A stretch of 64,000 nucleotides of DNA, taken from the NCBI RefSeq assembly GCF_040958095.1, contig NC_091165.1, positions 27,116,479-27,180,478 on the forward strand, given 5' to 3'. The position numbers were made by a program, and so were the translations under genes. Shown piece by piece: positions 13,075 through 25,200 of the stretch (positions are counted from its first letter, which is position 1; each line of letters opens with the position of its first letter). This stretch comes from Procambarus clarkii. Its lineage: Eukaryota; Arthropoda; Malacostraca; Decapoda; Cambaridae. The notes below the pieces were generated by a model. It was not told the DNA's origin, did not search any database, and saw only the letters and a program-made list of their open reading frames with translations.

Positions 13075-15021
13075 TTACTTTAGTGTCTGATGATCTGCAG
13101 CATTGTATATTTCTTCATCATCTCCATCATCTGCAGCCAGGGGAAACATCTCCTGGTCATCACCATGCGACAATACCCTGTACTTTCTTGTTGCACGTCG
13201 ACGTCGAAGCCTGAAAAATAGAAATCATGACAATCGAAGTTCTCTGCTATCATATTAAAATTTTGATTCAGGAGATCTTATAAATTTTGGTAATCCTAGT
13301 ACATAGCCCAATGGCAGTGTGAATTAATATATTATATAGTATTGTAAAGTTATCTTGCCAAGTAAAAGATATTATTCATCCTGCTAGCAAATGGCTGAGT
13401 GACAAAGATAAACTGAGGGAAATTTACTAGTCATAAAAACAAAGTCATTGGCACTAGAAAAACTAAGGTTGACCATTGTTTATACGAGTATGCACTCAAC
13501 CATAAACTATATTGCCATAATGCCTCAGAACCAATTATTATAATTGGCCCTTGAGGCATTAAGGCAAGTAATGAGGCATTGGTTCTTAATAATACAGTAT
13601 TATGAAAGCATAATCCAGATAATGGTAAGCTGATCTATACCAGAATCGATTAAAAAGTTGAACACTGCAAATCTATAAGAATTTTTCTGACAAAATACAA
13701 ATTTATTTTCTTACCTTAAGAGTTTGACAATAATGTACATAAGCACAATGGAACCCACTCCAACAAACACATAGAAGCCGCGCAAAACTGCTTCCGAAGA
13801 TATTCCTTTTAGGCCTCGCATAGGTTGATGTTCATCTATGGACTCTTCACCTAAAATAAGTTAAATTTCAAATTACAGTACTGTATAATTTGTTTTGCAC
13901 ATATATATTCTTTACATACCCCAGAATGCAACTAGATATTTTTCAATTGCAGCTGATAAGGAAAGGCATCACCAGTCCCTTATCCCAGACATATTTTACA
14001 ATACAAAATATTATTTAGTGTTCTTAAAAATACAAATATTGTCCATCTCAACTATGTATTGTACTGTATTGTATAGCCATATACAGTTGTGGACAATCTA
14101 AAAAATGCACAATAAATAAGTGTAAGTAGGCTGTTAATGGGTGGCAGGTACATAGGTGGGCAGTTGTAGGTGTTTATTGGGTGGATAAATGGGTAGGAAG
14201 TTTGTGGGCCACAAGCCTACAAATAAAGCCATCCATGAAATAACATTCAGGTGAAGCTTCTTAGTCATACTGGCCTGTAGTTTAGCTGTATTTGTTTTTT
14301 ACCTTTTTATATTGGCACCACATTAAACATTTTCTAACAGCCTGGTAGCTGTTCTTTTCTAATGTGGAGTTTAATACATTGGGAAAGGATCTTCATAGCA
14401 ATTTAAATAGAAAATTAAATTATTTTCATTTTCCATATACTTAGCATAAGAAATACATCTGTACCATCAAATTTAACAGTAAAATATGGTTAAATTTTTT
14501 TTAAATATCTCCCTAATATAGAGAGATTTACCAAGTAAATGAAAAAAACATGCTAAACTGAGTGACATGAACTATATCCATAATTAAAATAAGCAATCGT
14601 GCGACCAACCTGCATCATTTGTGGGAGCCGTGCCAGGGTTGTCACTCTCAGCCTTAACATGCCCTGTCTGCCCTACTGGGCTCTTAGTTGTCACATTTGA
14701 TTCAGACTTTTTGTCCTCGGGCGTTGCAACAGGTGTTTCTGAAGGTACTTTGTCAGGCTTGGATGGCGGCGAGTCTCCAGTCTTCCCTGACACGTCACGC
14801 CTGACTACTGACACGTGGCTACCTGCTCCAGTCTTCAAGCTTCCCGGCCCTTCTGCCCCTTCAACGCCTGAGAATATTAAGAAAACAACAACACCCACAA
14901 AAATCTTGAACAAGAATGGCTCAGAGATGTTCCTGGCGAGGAAGGTACAGCATCTCGTCGGTGGTAGAACATCCTTCTCAGTGCTGTTCTTCCGGTGTAT
15001 GGCTGTCTCACACTCACCCAT
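13075..15021 (-). CDS. FAM174-family single-pass membrane protein (3 coding exons)
   Basis: Coding exons on the minus strand are 15021-14610, 13850-13715 and 13210-13075 (stop TAA at 13077-13075). All introns are GT-AG and the phases join cleanly to 227 residues. Residues about 38-57 (FKIFVGVVVFLIFSG) are a signal peptide or signal anchor, unusually far from the N-terminus. Next comes a Ser/Thr/Pro/Lys-rich lumenal stretch (about 60-140). The second exon encodes a membrane span (FYVFVGVGSIVLMYIIVKLL), followed by a basic stop-transfer RLRRRRATRKYRVL and an acidic C-tail ending DDEEIYNAADHQTLK. A variable lumenal stretch, one late TM helix, RR(K/R)Y and an acidic tail define FAM174 (A/B/C). 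Family members are small type I proteins of the secretory pathway or plasma membrane; FAM174B has been linked to Golgi integrity, and the molecular activity is not settled. The ATG at 15021 is the first in frame and lies in AGCAGTATGG. A later start is possible given the long n-region. Paralog not assigned. Confidence 0.85.
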
Positions 15022-15104
15022 ACTGCTAAATAAAAGGCCCTTAAGCGGTAAATTCTTGTTAACTAAGCGTTATAGGCGAGTGGTGTTAAGAAGGCCACCA
15101 TGAC

Positions 15105-15995
15105 GGAGTGCCAACAAGACGTCTCACAGCCGCCGCAGACGTCACCCACAGGAACGTCAGTCGCCTCTGTTGTCATCACAGTCTTCAGGAATTATATCTC
15201 TTTCATAACTAAATATCTTCCTAATTCATGTAATTTCTAATTCATATTTATTATTTCAAAGTAAATTATTTTAGTAACTCTACACAGAGAGTTGGGTGAG
15301 AATGTAAAATGTAATTTTATTTTTAATGTAGATATGACAGAGCTAGCTATCATCCTCCACTTTTTATACTATATTTTGATTACATATTTTATTATAATGA
15401 CCTTAACCAGGATGAAACCCATAAGAATTGATTTCCTCTTGGGTAGCTATTTAATTTGATTTCTGCAAATGAAATTTATCTGAGGGGTCACTGACATATA
15501 TTGGTCTCGACGAAAGAAAGGATTAGTAGAAATTCTAAAAGAGAATCAAATAGTTTCCGACTTTCATATTATTTCACCTGTCAGCTAATGATATTAGGTG
15601 AACATGCTTGTGCTTTAATTTTATTTAGTAGCCCCTCATATATAATATGGTATTAGTAGTAGAAGTAGTACATTGTACTACCTAAGCTTTTAATCAAAAC
15701 AAAATGCATAAATTCACTACACAATTGAGGTTCTTATTTGCGTCTTATTTCATTGTAAAAGGAGTTAATTTCCAAACAGGGTTGTATAAATAAATCTTAT
15801 CTTATCTTTGCATTCAATTTTGTACGGTAATTTTTCAAACTTAAAATGTAAATAGCTATATATATATACCCCCTCTAAATGAAAAATGGCCTAATTTAAC
15901 ATATGTGCTAAAAATATTAACATAAATAATTCGTTTGTTAGATAACAAGATATTCATAGCAATAAGGTTTCTTGGAATGGCCTATAATGCACGCA
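15105..15995. other. upstream region between FAM174-like gene and 16-kb exon candidate
   Basis: The segment just upstream of the FAM174-like start (15100-15180) is CpG-containing and probably holds that gene's promoter on the minus strand. The rest is AT-rich with no recognisable gene or repeat. Layout suggests a divergent arrangement with the exon candidate at 16.0-16.15 kb. Confidence 0.35.
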
Positions 15996-16152
15996 AATAC
16001 TAGTTTACGCACTTTTCGGGTAGTACGCCTGGAATTTCAAAATGGCGTTCAAACGGCGGTTGGTCGTTGAAAGCTCAGCCGGTCAGTAGTGTCGCTGCCG
16101 CCAACGCGACAACATGTACTGCTGATTTCCGACATCAGCAACATTGCTCCAG
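15996..16152 (+). promoter_or_regulatory. candidate promoter and non-coding first exon with strong donor
   Basis: A CpG-rich island in AT-rich DNA ends with TTGCTCCAG followed by GTAAGAG, a strong splice donor (exon end 16152). It contains TTTCAAAATGGCG, which resembles the YY1 site (AAGATGGCG) found just downstream of start sites in many housekeeping genes. The ATG in it (16042-16044) opens only a 15-codon frame, so it would be a 5' UTR exon with a short upstream frame. It may belong to Asterix, whose first coding exon is preceded by an acceptor-like TTACCGCAG at 30458-30466. That link is inference. Confidence 0.4.
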
Positions 16153-16310
16153 GTAAGAGTGATAATTCTTTTTGACATATTTATATCTTATATATACACA
16201 GTATATAGAATTATATAATATAATGGGGTTTGGCGTATGGAGTTTGCTTCGAACAATGACTATCAATGTTAGTTTAGTTCGTTTATTATGCACCCCATAC
16301 CCATCTTGTG

Positions 16311-16640
16311 TGCTTCCAGGGCTTAGTGTCCCCGCGGCCCGGTCGTCGACCAGGCCTCCTGGTTGCTGGACTGATCAACCAGGCTGTTGGACGCGGCTGC
16401 TCGCAGCCTGACGTATGCGTCACAGCCTGGTTGATCAGGTATCCTTTGGAGGTGCTTATCCAGTTCTCTCTTGAACACTGTGAGGGGTCGGCCAGTTATG
16501 CCCCTTATGTGTAGTGGAAGCGTGTTGAACAGTCTCGGGCCTCTGATGTTGATAGTTCTCTCTGAGTACCTGTTGTACCTCTGCTGGGCGGTAGTGGAAA
16601 GGGTTACAGAGGCACATAATGGGCTCAGGGACTGAACCCC
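16311..16640 (-). mobile_element. LINE 3' end (family L), truncated
   Basis: The minus strand encodes [20 protein letters not shown] and then [17 protein letters not shown], the C-terminal part of the LINE ORF better preserved at 38208-38866, followed by the same GC-rich 3' terminus (GGGGACGCTAAGCCC). The upstream RT sequence is missing, and at the 5' side the reading frame gives way to unrelated sequence. This is a 5'-truncated copy. Confidence 0.82.
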
Positions 16641-16779
16641 ACAATTCATTTAGCTAAGCAAGTTACAATCTTGATGAGCTAGTTACAAAATTGAATATAA
16701 GTCGTCACATATCAACAATGGGTTCGAGATCGACCTCAAGTACAGGTTCTAAATTAAGCACCTGATATATGTGGAGAGC

Positions 16780-17425
16780 TAGTGTCACAATTTATGTTTG
16801 TCCTGCACACCGCCCCCATCCAGTGGGCAGCGGTGGATAGGTTACAATCACTCGGTTACTACCTACAGTTAGCAGACTGGGGATATTTGGCTAAAATTTC
16901 TGGTAGCAGATCAGGTCCCCCATTTGTTCCGATTTTTTTTCAAATTGGATTTTACAATTCAAGTGTTAGGTTATTTACTGCTTTAGCAGATAGGCGGTTC
17001 CATGGGTTTATAACCCTGTGGGTGAAAATATAGCTTATGTTTTCAGTCCTACACTGCGGCTTGTTGGACTTGAAACCGTTGTTCCTTGTTTGTGTTCCAT
17101 CTGACCTTTTGAAGTTGTTCTCTGGATCCATATCTTCGAAACTGTTCAATATTTTAATAGGCAGGCGATGAGTCACAATAACGTGGCTGAAGTATGTTGA
17201 CCAGACCACACACTAGAAGTTGAAGGGACGACGAGTTTCGGTCCGTCCTGGACCATTCTCAAGTCGATTCAAGTCGATATTTTAATAGTTTCGGTGAGAT
17301 CCATCCTGGCATGCCTAGTTTGCAGTGTTGTTAGCCCTGTGACCCTCAACCGTTCATGGTATGAAACTAGACCTCATTCTGCAATTATTTTTGTCGCCTG
17401 GTGTTCAATTTTCTTCATGAAAGGT
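16780..17425 (-). mobile_element. CR1/Jockey-type LINE fragment interrupted by a small insertion
   Basis: Minus-strand pieces read KKIEHQATKIIAE, YHERLRVTGLTTLQTRHAR, KILNSFEDMDPENNF, TRNNGFKSNKPQCRTE and FTHRVINPWNRLSAKAVNN. They match in order the post-RT region of CR1/Jockey LINEs (IQRRATK.I, YEERL..LGL.TLE.RR.RGD, FKIL.G, the KP.CR motif, F..RV...WN.LP). The fragment is cut at its 5' side by the 23-bp minisatellite starting near 17436 and is split at 17161-17276 by the 116-bp insertion. Stops show it is decayed. Confidence 0.8.
17149..17288. mobile_element. 116-bp SINE/MITE-like insertion with 12-bp target duplications
   Basis: ATATTTTAATAG at 17149-17160 is repeated exactly at 17277-17288. 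Between them (17161-17276) is a sequence that breaks the LINE reading frame and is absent from the rest of that element. Joining the flanks restores the LINE protein at KILN / TETIKILN. It contains ACGTGGCTGAAG and TTTCGGTCCGTCCTGGACC. There are no clear terminal inverted repeats. A 12-bp duplication fits target-primed integration by LINE machinery, so a short SINE is the best guess. Confidence 0.8.
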
Positions 17426-17435
17426 TGGGCGCGGG

Positions 17436-18075
17436 GTGGGTTCTCTGTCGGCCTCCAAGTGGGTTCTCTGTCGGGCTCCAAGTGGGTTCTCTGTCGGGCT
17501 CCAAGTGGGTTCTCTGTCGGGCTCCAAGTGGGTTCTCTGTCGGGCTCCAAGTGGGTTCTCTGTCGGGCTCCAAGTGGGTTCTCTGTCGGGCTCCAAGTGG
17601 GTTCTCTGTCGGGCTCCAAGTGGGTTCTCTGTCGGGCTCCAAGTGGGTTCTCTGTCGGGCCCCAAGTGGGTTCTCTGTCGGGCCCCAAGTGGGTTCTCTG
17701 TCGGGCCCCAAGTGGGTTCTCTGTCGGGCCCCAAGTGGGTTCTCTGTCGGGCCCCAAGTGGGTTCTCTGTCGGGCCCCAAGTGGGTTCTCTGTCGGGCCC
17801 CAAGTGGGTTCTCTGTCGGGCCCCAAGTGGGTTCTCTGTCGGGCCCCAAGTGGGTTCTCTGTCGGGCCCCAAGTGGGTTCTCTGTCGGGCCCCAAGTGGG
17901 TTCTCTGTCGGGCCCCAAGTGGGTTCTCTGTCGGGCCCCAAGTGGGTTCTCTGTCGGGCCCCAAGTGGGTTCTCTGTCGGGCCCCAAGTGGGTTCTCTGT
18001 CGGGCCCCAAGTGGGTTCTCTGTCGGGCCCCAAGTGGGTTCTCTGTCGGGCCCCAAGTGGGTTCTCTGTCGGGGC
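17436..18075. repeat. 23-bp minisatellite, about 28 copies
   Basis: The unit is AAGTGGGTTCTCTGTCGGGC plus TCC or CCC. Nearly all copies are identical apart from one position. The leftmost copies end in CTCC and all copies right of about 17655 end in CCCC, so two homogenised blocks meet there. Since 23 is not a multiple of three and the unit has no stop in most frames, five long overlapping frames of about 200-265 codons run through on both strands. They are not genes. Confidence 0.97.
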
Positions 18076-19214
18076 TCCAGGGGCGGGTTAATTGTCGGTC
18101 GGGGCTCCGGGCGGGTTATTCTGTCGGGGCTCCGGGGGCTCCGGGGCGGGTTAATTGTCGGTCGGGGCTCCGGGGCGGGTTAATTGTCGGTCGGGGCTCC
18201 GGGGCGGGTTAATTGTCGGTCGGGGCTCCGGGGCGGGTTAATTGTCGGTCGGGGCTCCGGGGCGGGTTAATTGTCGGTCGGGGCTCCGGGGCGGGTTAAT
18301 TGTCGGTCGGGGCTCCGGGGCGGGTTAATTGTCGGTCGGGGCTCCGGGGCGGGTTAATTGTCGGTCGGGGCTCCGGGGCGGGTTAATTGTCGGTCGGGGC
18401 TCCGGGGCGGGTTAATTGTCGGTCGGGGCTCCGGGGCGGGTTAATTGTCGGTCGGGGCTCCGGGGCGGGTTAATTGTCGGTCGGGGCTCCGGGGCGGGTT
18501 AATTGTCGGTCGGGGCTCCGGGGCGGGTTAATTGTCGGTCGGGGCTCCGGGGCGGGTTAATTGTCGGTCGGGGCTCCGGGGCGGGTTAATTGTCGGTCGG
18601 GGCTCCGGGGCGGGTTAATTGTCGGTCGGGGCTCCGGGGCGGGTTAATTGTCGGTCGGGGCTCCGGGGCGGGTTAATTGTCGGTCGGGGCTCCGGGGCGG
18701 GTTAATTGTCGGTCGGGGCTCCGGGGCGGGTTAATTGTCGGTCGGGGCTCCGGGGCGGGTTAATTGTCGGTCGGGGCTCCGGGGCGGGTTAATTGTCGGT
18801 CGGGGCTCCGGGGCGGGTTAATTGTCGGTCGGGGCTCCGGGGCGGGTTAATTGTCGGTCGGGGCTCCGGGGCGGGTTAATTGTCGGTCGGGGCTCCGGGG
18901 CGGGTTAATTGTCGGTCGGGGCTCCGGGGCGGGTTAATTGTCGGTCGGGGCTCCGGGGCGGGTTAATTGTCGGTCGGGGCTCCGGGGCGGGTTAATTGTC
19001 GGTCGGGGCTCCGGGGCGGGTTAATTGTCGGTCGGGGCTCCGGGGCGGGTTAATTGTCGGTCGGGGCTCCGGGGCGGGTTAATTGTCGGTCGGGGCTCCG
19101 GGGCGGGTTAATTGTCGGTCGGGGCTCCGGGGCGGGTTAATTGTCGGTCGGGGCTCCGGGGCGGGTTAATTGTCGGTCGGGGCTCCGGGGCGGGTTGTCG
19201 GTCGGGGCTCCGGG
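18076..19214. repeat. 29-bp minisatellite, about 37 copies
   Basis: The unit combines GGGGCTCCGGGGCGGG with TTAATTGTCGGTC. From about 18150 to 19190 the copies are essentially identical. Shortened units appear at the left edge (18085-18150) and right edge (19190-19214). It shares GGGCTCC and GTCGG with the 23-bp unit to its left and GGGCTCCGG with the array to its right, so the three arrays are probably derived from one another. Confidence 0.97.
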
Positions 19215-22200
19215 GTGGGTTGTCGGTCAGGGCTCCGGGCAGGCTTTAAGTACTCAACTGGCGGGCTCTGGGTGGGTGACTGTTCGGGCTCCAGGTGGGT
19301 GTCTGTCCGGCTTCGGGTGGGTTCTTGGTAGGGCTTGGGGGGTGTGGGTACTTGGTAGGGCTTGGGGGGGGTGTAGGTTCTTGGTAGGGCTTGGGGGGGT
19401 GGGTTCTTGGTAGGGCTTGGGGGGGGTGTGGGTTCTTGGTAGGGCTTGGGGGGGTGTGGGTTCTTGGTAGGGCTCGGGGGGGGTGTGGGTTCTTGGTAGG
19501 GCTCGGGGGGGTGTGGGTTCTTGGTAGGGCTCGGGGAGGTGTGGGTTCTTGGTAGGGCTCGGGGGGGTGTGGGTTCTTGGTAGGGCTCAGGGGGTTTGGG
19601 TTCTTGGTAGGGCTCGGGGGGGGTGTGGGTTCTTGGTAGGGCTCGGGGGGGTGTGGGTTCTTGGTAGGGCTCGGGGAGGTTGGGTTCTCTGTAGGGCTCG
19701 GGGTGGGTTCTTGGTAGGGCTCAGGGTGGGTTCTCGGTAGGGCTCGGGGCGGGCTCCAGGTACTCAACTGACGGGTTCCAGTTCACTCAACTGGCGGGCT
19801 CCGGTTCACTCAACTGGCGGGCTCCGGTTTACTAAACTGGCGGGCTCCGGGTGTTTGACTGGTCGGGCTCCGGGTGGGTGACTGTTCGGGCTCCAGGTGG
19901 GTGTCTGTCCAGCTTCGGGTGGGTTCTTGGTAGGGCTTGGGGTGGGCTCTTGGTAGGGCTTGGGGGTGGGTTTTGGTAGGGCTTGGGTTCTCGGTAGGGC
20001 TTGGGGGGTGGGTTCTCGGTAGGGCTTGGGGGGTGGGTTCTCGGTTGGGTTTGGGGGGTGGGTTCTCGGTAGGGCTCGGGGTGGGCTCTTTCGGGATCGG
20101 GATAGGCTCTCGGGCTTGGGGAACCTCTGTAGGGCTCGGGGTAGGTTCTTGGTCGGGCTCAGGGTGGGTTCTCGGTAGGGCTCGGGGCGGGCTCCAGGTA
20201 CTCAACTGACTGGTTCCAGTTCACTCAACTGGCGGGCTCCGGTTCACTCAACTGGCGGGCTCCGGTTTACTAAACTGGCGGGCTCCGGGTGTTTGACTGG
20301 TCGGGCTCCGGGTGGGTGACTGTTCGGGCTCCAGGTGGGTGTCTGTCCAGCTTCGGGTGGGTTCTTGGTAGGGCTTGGGGTGGGTTCTTGGTAGGTATTA
20401 GGGCAGGGTTCTTGGTAGGGCTTGGGGGTGGGCTCTTGGTAGGGCTTAGGGGTGGGTTCTTGGTAGGGTTTGGGGTTGGCTCCCGGTCAGGCTCGGGGTG
20501 GGCTCCTTCGGGATCGGGATAGGCTCTCGGGCTTGGGGAACCTCTGTAGGGCTCGGGGTAGGTTCTTGGTCGGGCTCAGGGTGGGTTCTCGGTAGGGCTC
20601 GGGGCAGGCTCCAGGTACTCAACTGACGGGTTCCAGTTCACTCAACTGGCGGGCTCCGGTTCACTCAACTGGCGGGCTCCGGTTTACTAAACTGGCGGGC
20701 TCCGGGTGTTTGACTGGTCGGGCTCCGGGTGGGTGACTGTTCGGGCTCCAGGTGGGTGTCTGTCCGGCTTCGGGTGGGTCCTTGGTAGGGCTTGGGGTGG
20801 GTTCTTGGTAGGTATTGGGGCTGGGTTCTCGGTAGGGCTTGGGGGGTGGGTTCTCGGTAGGGCTTGGGGGGGTGGGTTCTCGGTAGGGCTTGGGGGAGTG
20901 AGTTCTCGGTAGGGCTTGGTGGGGTGGGTTCTCGGTAGGGCTTGGGGGGGTGGGTTCTCGGTAGGGCTTGGGGGGGTGGGTTCTCGGTAGGGCTTGGGGG
21001 GGTGGGTTCTCGGTAGGGCTTGGGGGGTGGGTTCTCGGTAGGGCTTGGGGGGGTGGGTTCTCGGTAGGGCTTGGGGGGGGGGGTTCTCGGTAGGGCTTGG
21101 GGGGGGGGGGGGGGTTCTCGGTAGGGCTTGGGGGGGTGGGTTCTCGGTAGGGCTTGGGGGGGTGGGTTCTCGGTAGGGCTCGGGGTGGGCTCTTTCGGGA
21201 TCGGGATAGGCTCTCGGGCTTGGGGAACCTCTGTAGGGCTCGGGGTAGGTTCTTGGTCGGGCTCAGGGTGGGTTCTCGGTAGGGATCGGGGCGGGCTCCA
21301 GGTACTCAACTGACGGGTTCCAGTTCACTCAACTGGCGGGCTCCGGTTCACTCAACTGGCGGGCTCCGGTTTACTAAACTGGCGGGCTCCGGGTGTTTGA
21401 CTGGTCGGGCTCCGGGTGGGTGACTGTTCGGGCTCCAGGTGGGTGTCTGTCCAGCTTCGGGTGGGTTCTTGGTAGGGCTTGGGGTGGGTTCTTGGTAGGT
21501 ATTGGGGCTGGGTTCTCGGTAGGGCTTGGGTTCTCGGTAAGGGCTTGGGGCTGGGTTCTCGGTAGGGCTTGGGGGGTGGGTTCTCGGTAGGGATGGGGGG
21601 TTGGGTTCTCGGTAGGGCTTGGGGGGTGGGTTCTCGGTAGAGCTTGGGGGGGTGGGTTCTCGGTAGGGCTTGGGGGGGTGGGTTCTCGGTAGGGCTTGGG
21701 GGGGTGGGTTCTCGGTAGGGCTTGGGGGGGTGGGCTCTTTCGGGATCGGGATAGGCTCTCGGGCTTGGGGAACCTCTGTAGGGCTCGGGGTAGGTTCTTG
21801 GTCGGGCTCAGGGTGGGTTCTCGGTAGGGATCGGGGCGGGCTCCAGGTACTCAACTGACGGGTTCCAGTTCACTCAACTGGCGGGCTCCGGTTCACTCAA
21901 CTGGCGGGCTCCGGTTTACTAAACTGGCGGGCTCCGGGTGTTTGACTGGTCGGGCTCCGGGTGGGTGACTGTTCGGGCTCCAGGTGGGTGTCTGTCCAGC
22001 TTCGGGTGGGTTCTTGGTAGGGCTTGGGGTGGGTTCTTGGTAGGTATTGGGGCTGGGTTCTCGGTAGGGCTTGGGTTCTCGGTAAGGGCTTGGGGCTGGG
22101 TTCTCGGTAGGGCTTGGGGGGTGGGTTCTCGGTAGGGATGGGGGGTTGGGTTCTCGGTAGGGCTTGGGGGGTGGGTTCTCGGTAGGGCTTGGGGGGGTGG

Positions 22201-25200
22201 GTTCTCGGTAGGGCTTGGGGGGGTGGGTTCTCGGTAGGGCTTGGGGGGGTGGGTTCTCGGTAGGGCTTGGGGGGGTGGGTTCTCGGTAGGGCTTGGGGGG
22301 GTGGGTTCTCGGTAGGGCTTGGGGGGGTGGGTTCTCGGTAGGGCTTGGGGGGGTGGGTTCTCGGTAGGGCTTGGGGGGTGGGTTCTCGGTAGGGCTTGGG
22401 GGGGTGGGTTCTCGGTAGGGCTTGGGGGGTGGGTTCTCGGTAGGGGTCGGGGTGGGCTCTTTCGGGATCGGGATAGGCTCTCGGGTTTAAGGAACCTCTG
22501 TAGGGCTCGGGGTAGGTTCTTGGTCGGGCTCAGGGTGGGTTCTCGGTAGGGCTCGGGGCTGGCTCCAGGTACTCAACTGACGGGTTCCAGTTCACTCAAC
22601 TGGCGGGCTCCGGTTCACTCAACTGGCGGGCTCCGGTTTACTAAACTGGCGGGCTCCGGGTGTTTGACTGGTCGGGCTCCGGGTGGGTGACTGTTCGGGC
22701 TCCAGGTGGGTGTCTGTCCAGCTTCGGGTGGGTTATTGGTAGGGCTTGGGGTGGGTTCTTGTTAGGTATTAGGGCTGGGTTCTTGGTAGGGCTTGGGGGT
22801 GGGTTCTTGGTAGGGCTTGGGGTGGGTTCTTGGTAGGGCTTGGGGGTGGGTTCTTGGTAGGGTTTGGGGTTGGCTCCCGGTCAGGCTCGGGGTGGGCTCT
22901 TTCGGGATCGGGATAGGCTCTCGGGCTTGGGGAACCTCTGTAGGGCTCGGGGTAGGTTCTTGGTCGGGCTCAGGGTGGGTTCTCGGTAGGGCTCGGGGCG
23001 GGCTCCAGGTACTCAACTGACGGGTTCCAGTTCACTCAACTGGCGGGCTCCGGTTCACTCAACTGGCGGGCTCCGGTTTACTAAACTGGCGGGCTCCGGG
23101 TGTTTGACTGGTCGGGCTCCGGGTGGGTGACTGTTCGGGCTCCAGGTGGGTGTCTGTCCAGCTTCGGGTGGGTTCTTGGTAGGGCTTGGGGTGGGTTCTT
23201 GGTAGGTATTAGGGCAGGGTTCTTGGTATGGCTTGGGGGTGGGTTCTTGGTAGGGCTTGGGGGTGGGTTCTTGGTAGGGTTTGGGGTTGGCTCCCGGTCA
23301 GGCTCGGGGTGGGCTCTTTCGGGATCGGGATAGGCTCTCGGGCTTGGGGAACCTCTGTAGGGCTCGGGGTAGGTTCTTGGTCGGGCTCAGGGTGGGTTCT
23401 CGGTAGGGCTCGGGGCAGGCTCCAGGTACTCAACTGACGGGTTCCAGTTCACTCAACTGGCGGGCTCCGGTTCACTCAGCTGGCGGGCTCCGGTTTACTA
23501 AACTGGCGGGCTCCGGGTGTTTGACTGGTCGGGCTCCGGGTGGGTGACTGTTCGGGCTCCAGGTGGGTGTCTGTCCGGCTTCGGGTGGGTCCTTGGTAGG
23601 GCTTGGGGTGGGTTCTTGGTAGGTATTGGGGCTGGGTTCTCGGTAGGGCTTTTGGGCTGGGTTCTCGGTAGGGCTTGGGGGGTGGGTTCTCGGTAGGGTT
23701 TGGGGGGGTGGGTTCTCGGTAGGGTTTGGGGGGTGGTTCTCGGTAGGGCTCGGGGGGGTGGGTTCTCGGTAGGGCTTAGGGGAGTGAGTTCTCGGTAGGG
23801 CTTGGCGGTGTGGGTTCTCGGTAGGGCTTGGGGGGGTGGGTTCTCGGTAGGGCTTGTGGGGGGTGGGTTCTCGGTAGGGCTTGGGGGGGGGTTCTCGGTA
23901 GGGCTTGGGGGGGGTGGGTTCTCGGTAGGGCTTGGGGGGGGGTGGGTTCTCGGTAGGGCTTGGGGGGGGGTGGGTTCTCGGTAGGGCTTGGGGGGGTAGG
24001 TGCTCGGTAGGGCTTGGGGGGGTGGGTTCTCGGTAGGGCTTGGGGGGTGGGTTCTCGGTAGGGGTCGGGGTGGGCTCTTTCGGGATCGGGATAGGCTCTC
24101 GGGCTTGGGGAACCTCTGTAGGGCTCGGGGTAGGTTCTTGGTCGGGCTCAGGGTGGGTTCTCGGTAGGGCTCGGGGCAGGCTCCAGGTACTCAACTGACG
24201 GGTTCCAGTTCACTCAACTGGCGGGCTCCGGTTCACTCAACTGGCGGGCTCCGGTTTACTAAACTGGCGGGCTCCGGGTGTTTGACTGGTCGGGCTCCGG
24301 GTGGGTGACTGTTCGGGCTCCAGGTGGGTGTCTGTCCAGCTTCGGGTGGGTTATTGGTAGGGCTTGGGGTGGGTTCTTGTTAGGTATTAGGGCTGGGTTC
24401 TTGGTAGGGCTTGGGGGTGGGTTCTTGGTAGGGTTTGGGGGTGGGTTCTTGGTAGGGCTTGGGGGTGGGTTCTTGGTAGGGTTTGGGGTTGGCTCCCGGT
24501 CAGGCTCGGGGTGGGCTCTTTCGGGATCGGGATAGGCTCTCGGGCTTGGGGAACCTCTGTAGGGCTCGGGGTAGGTTCTTGGTCGGGCTCAGGGTGGGTT
24601 CTCGGTAGGGCTCGGGGCAGGCTCCAGGTACTCAACTGACGGGTTCCAGTTCACTCAACTGGCGGGCTCCGGTTCACTCAGCTGGCGGGCTCCGGTTTAC
24701 TAAACTGGCGGGCTCCGGGTGTTTGACTGGTCGGGCTCCGGGTGGGTGACTGTTTGGGCTCCAGGTGGGTGTCTGTCCAGCTTCGGGTGGGTTCTTGGTA
24801 GGGCTTGGGGTGGGTTCTTGGTAGGTATTGGGGCTGGGTTCTCGGTAGGGCTTTGGGCTGGGTTCTCGGTAGGGCTTGGGGGGTGGGTTCTCGGTAGGGT
24901 TTTGGGGGGTGGGTTCTCGGTAGGGTTTGGGAGGGTGGGTTCTCGGTAGGGCTTGGGGGGGTGGGTTCTCGGTAGGGCTTGGGGGAGTGAGTTCTCGGTA
25001 GGGCTTGGCGGGGTGGGTTCTCGGTAGGGCTTGGGGGGGTGGGTTCTCGGTAGGGCTTGTGGGGGGTGGGTTCTCGGTAGGGCTTGGGGGGGGGGGTTCT
25101 CGGTAGGGCTTGGGTGGGGGGTTCTCGGTAGGGCTTGGGGGGGTGGGTTCTCGGTAGGGCTTGGGGGGGTAGGTTCTCGGTAGGGCTTGGGGGGGGTGGG

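Noticed and set aside
13517-13561. Palindromic AATGCCTCA...TGAGGCATT
   Set aside because: Short hairpin in the FAM174-like intron 2 with no repeat copies or known regulatory role seen; too little to call.
14621-15103. 160-codon plus-strand frame
   Set aside because: It is antisense to FAM174-like exon 1, which has the conserved features and correct splicing.
17294-18212. Long overlapping open frames on both strands (up to 265 codons)
   Set aside because: They are the 23-bp unit read in successive frames; the unit length is not divisible by three and no stop occurs in it. The same peptide pieces appear in several frames at once.
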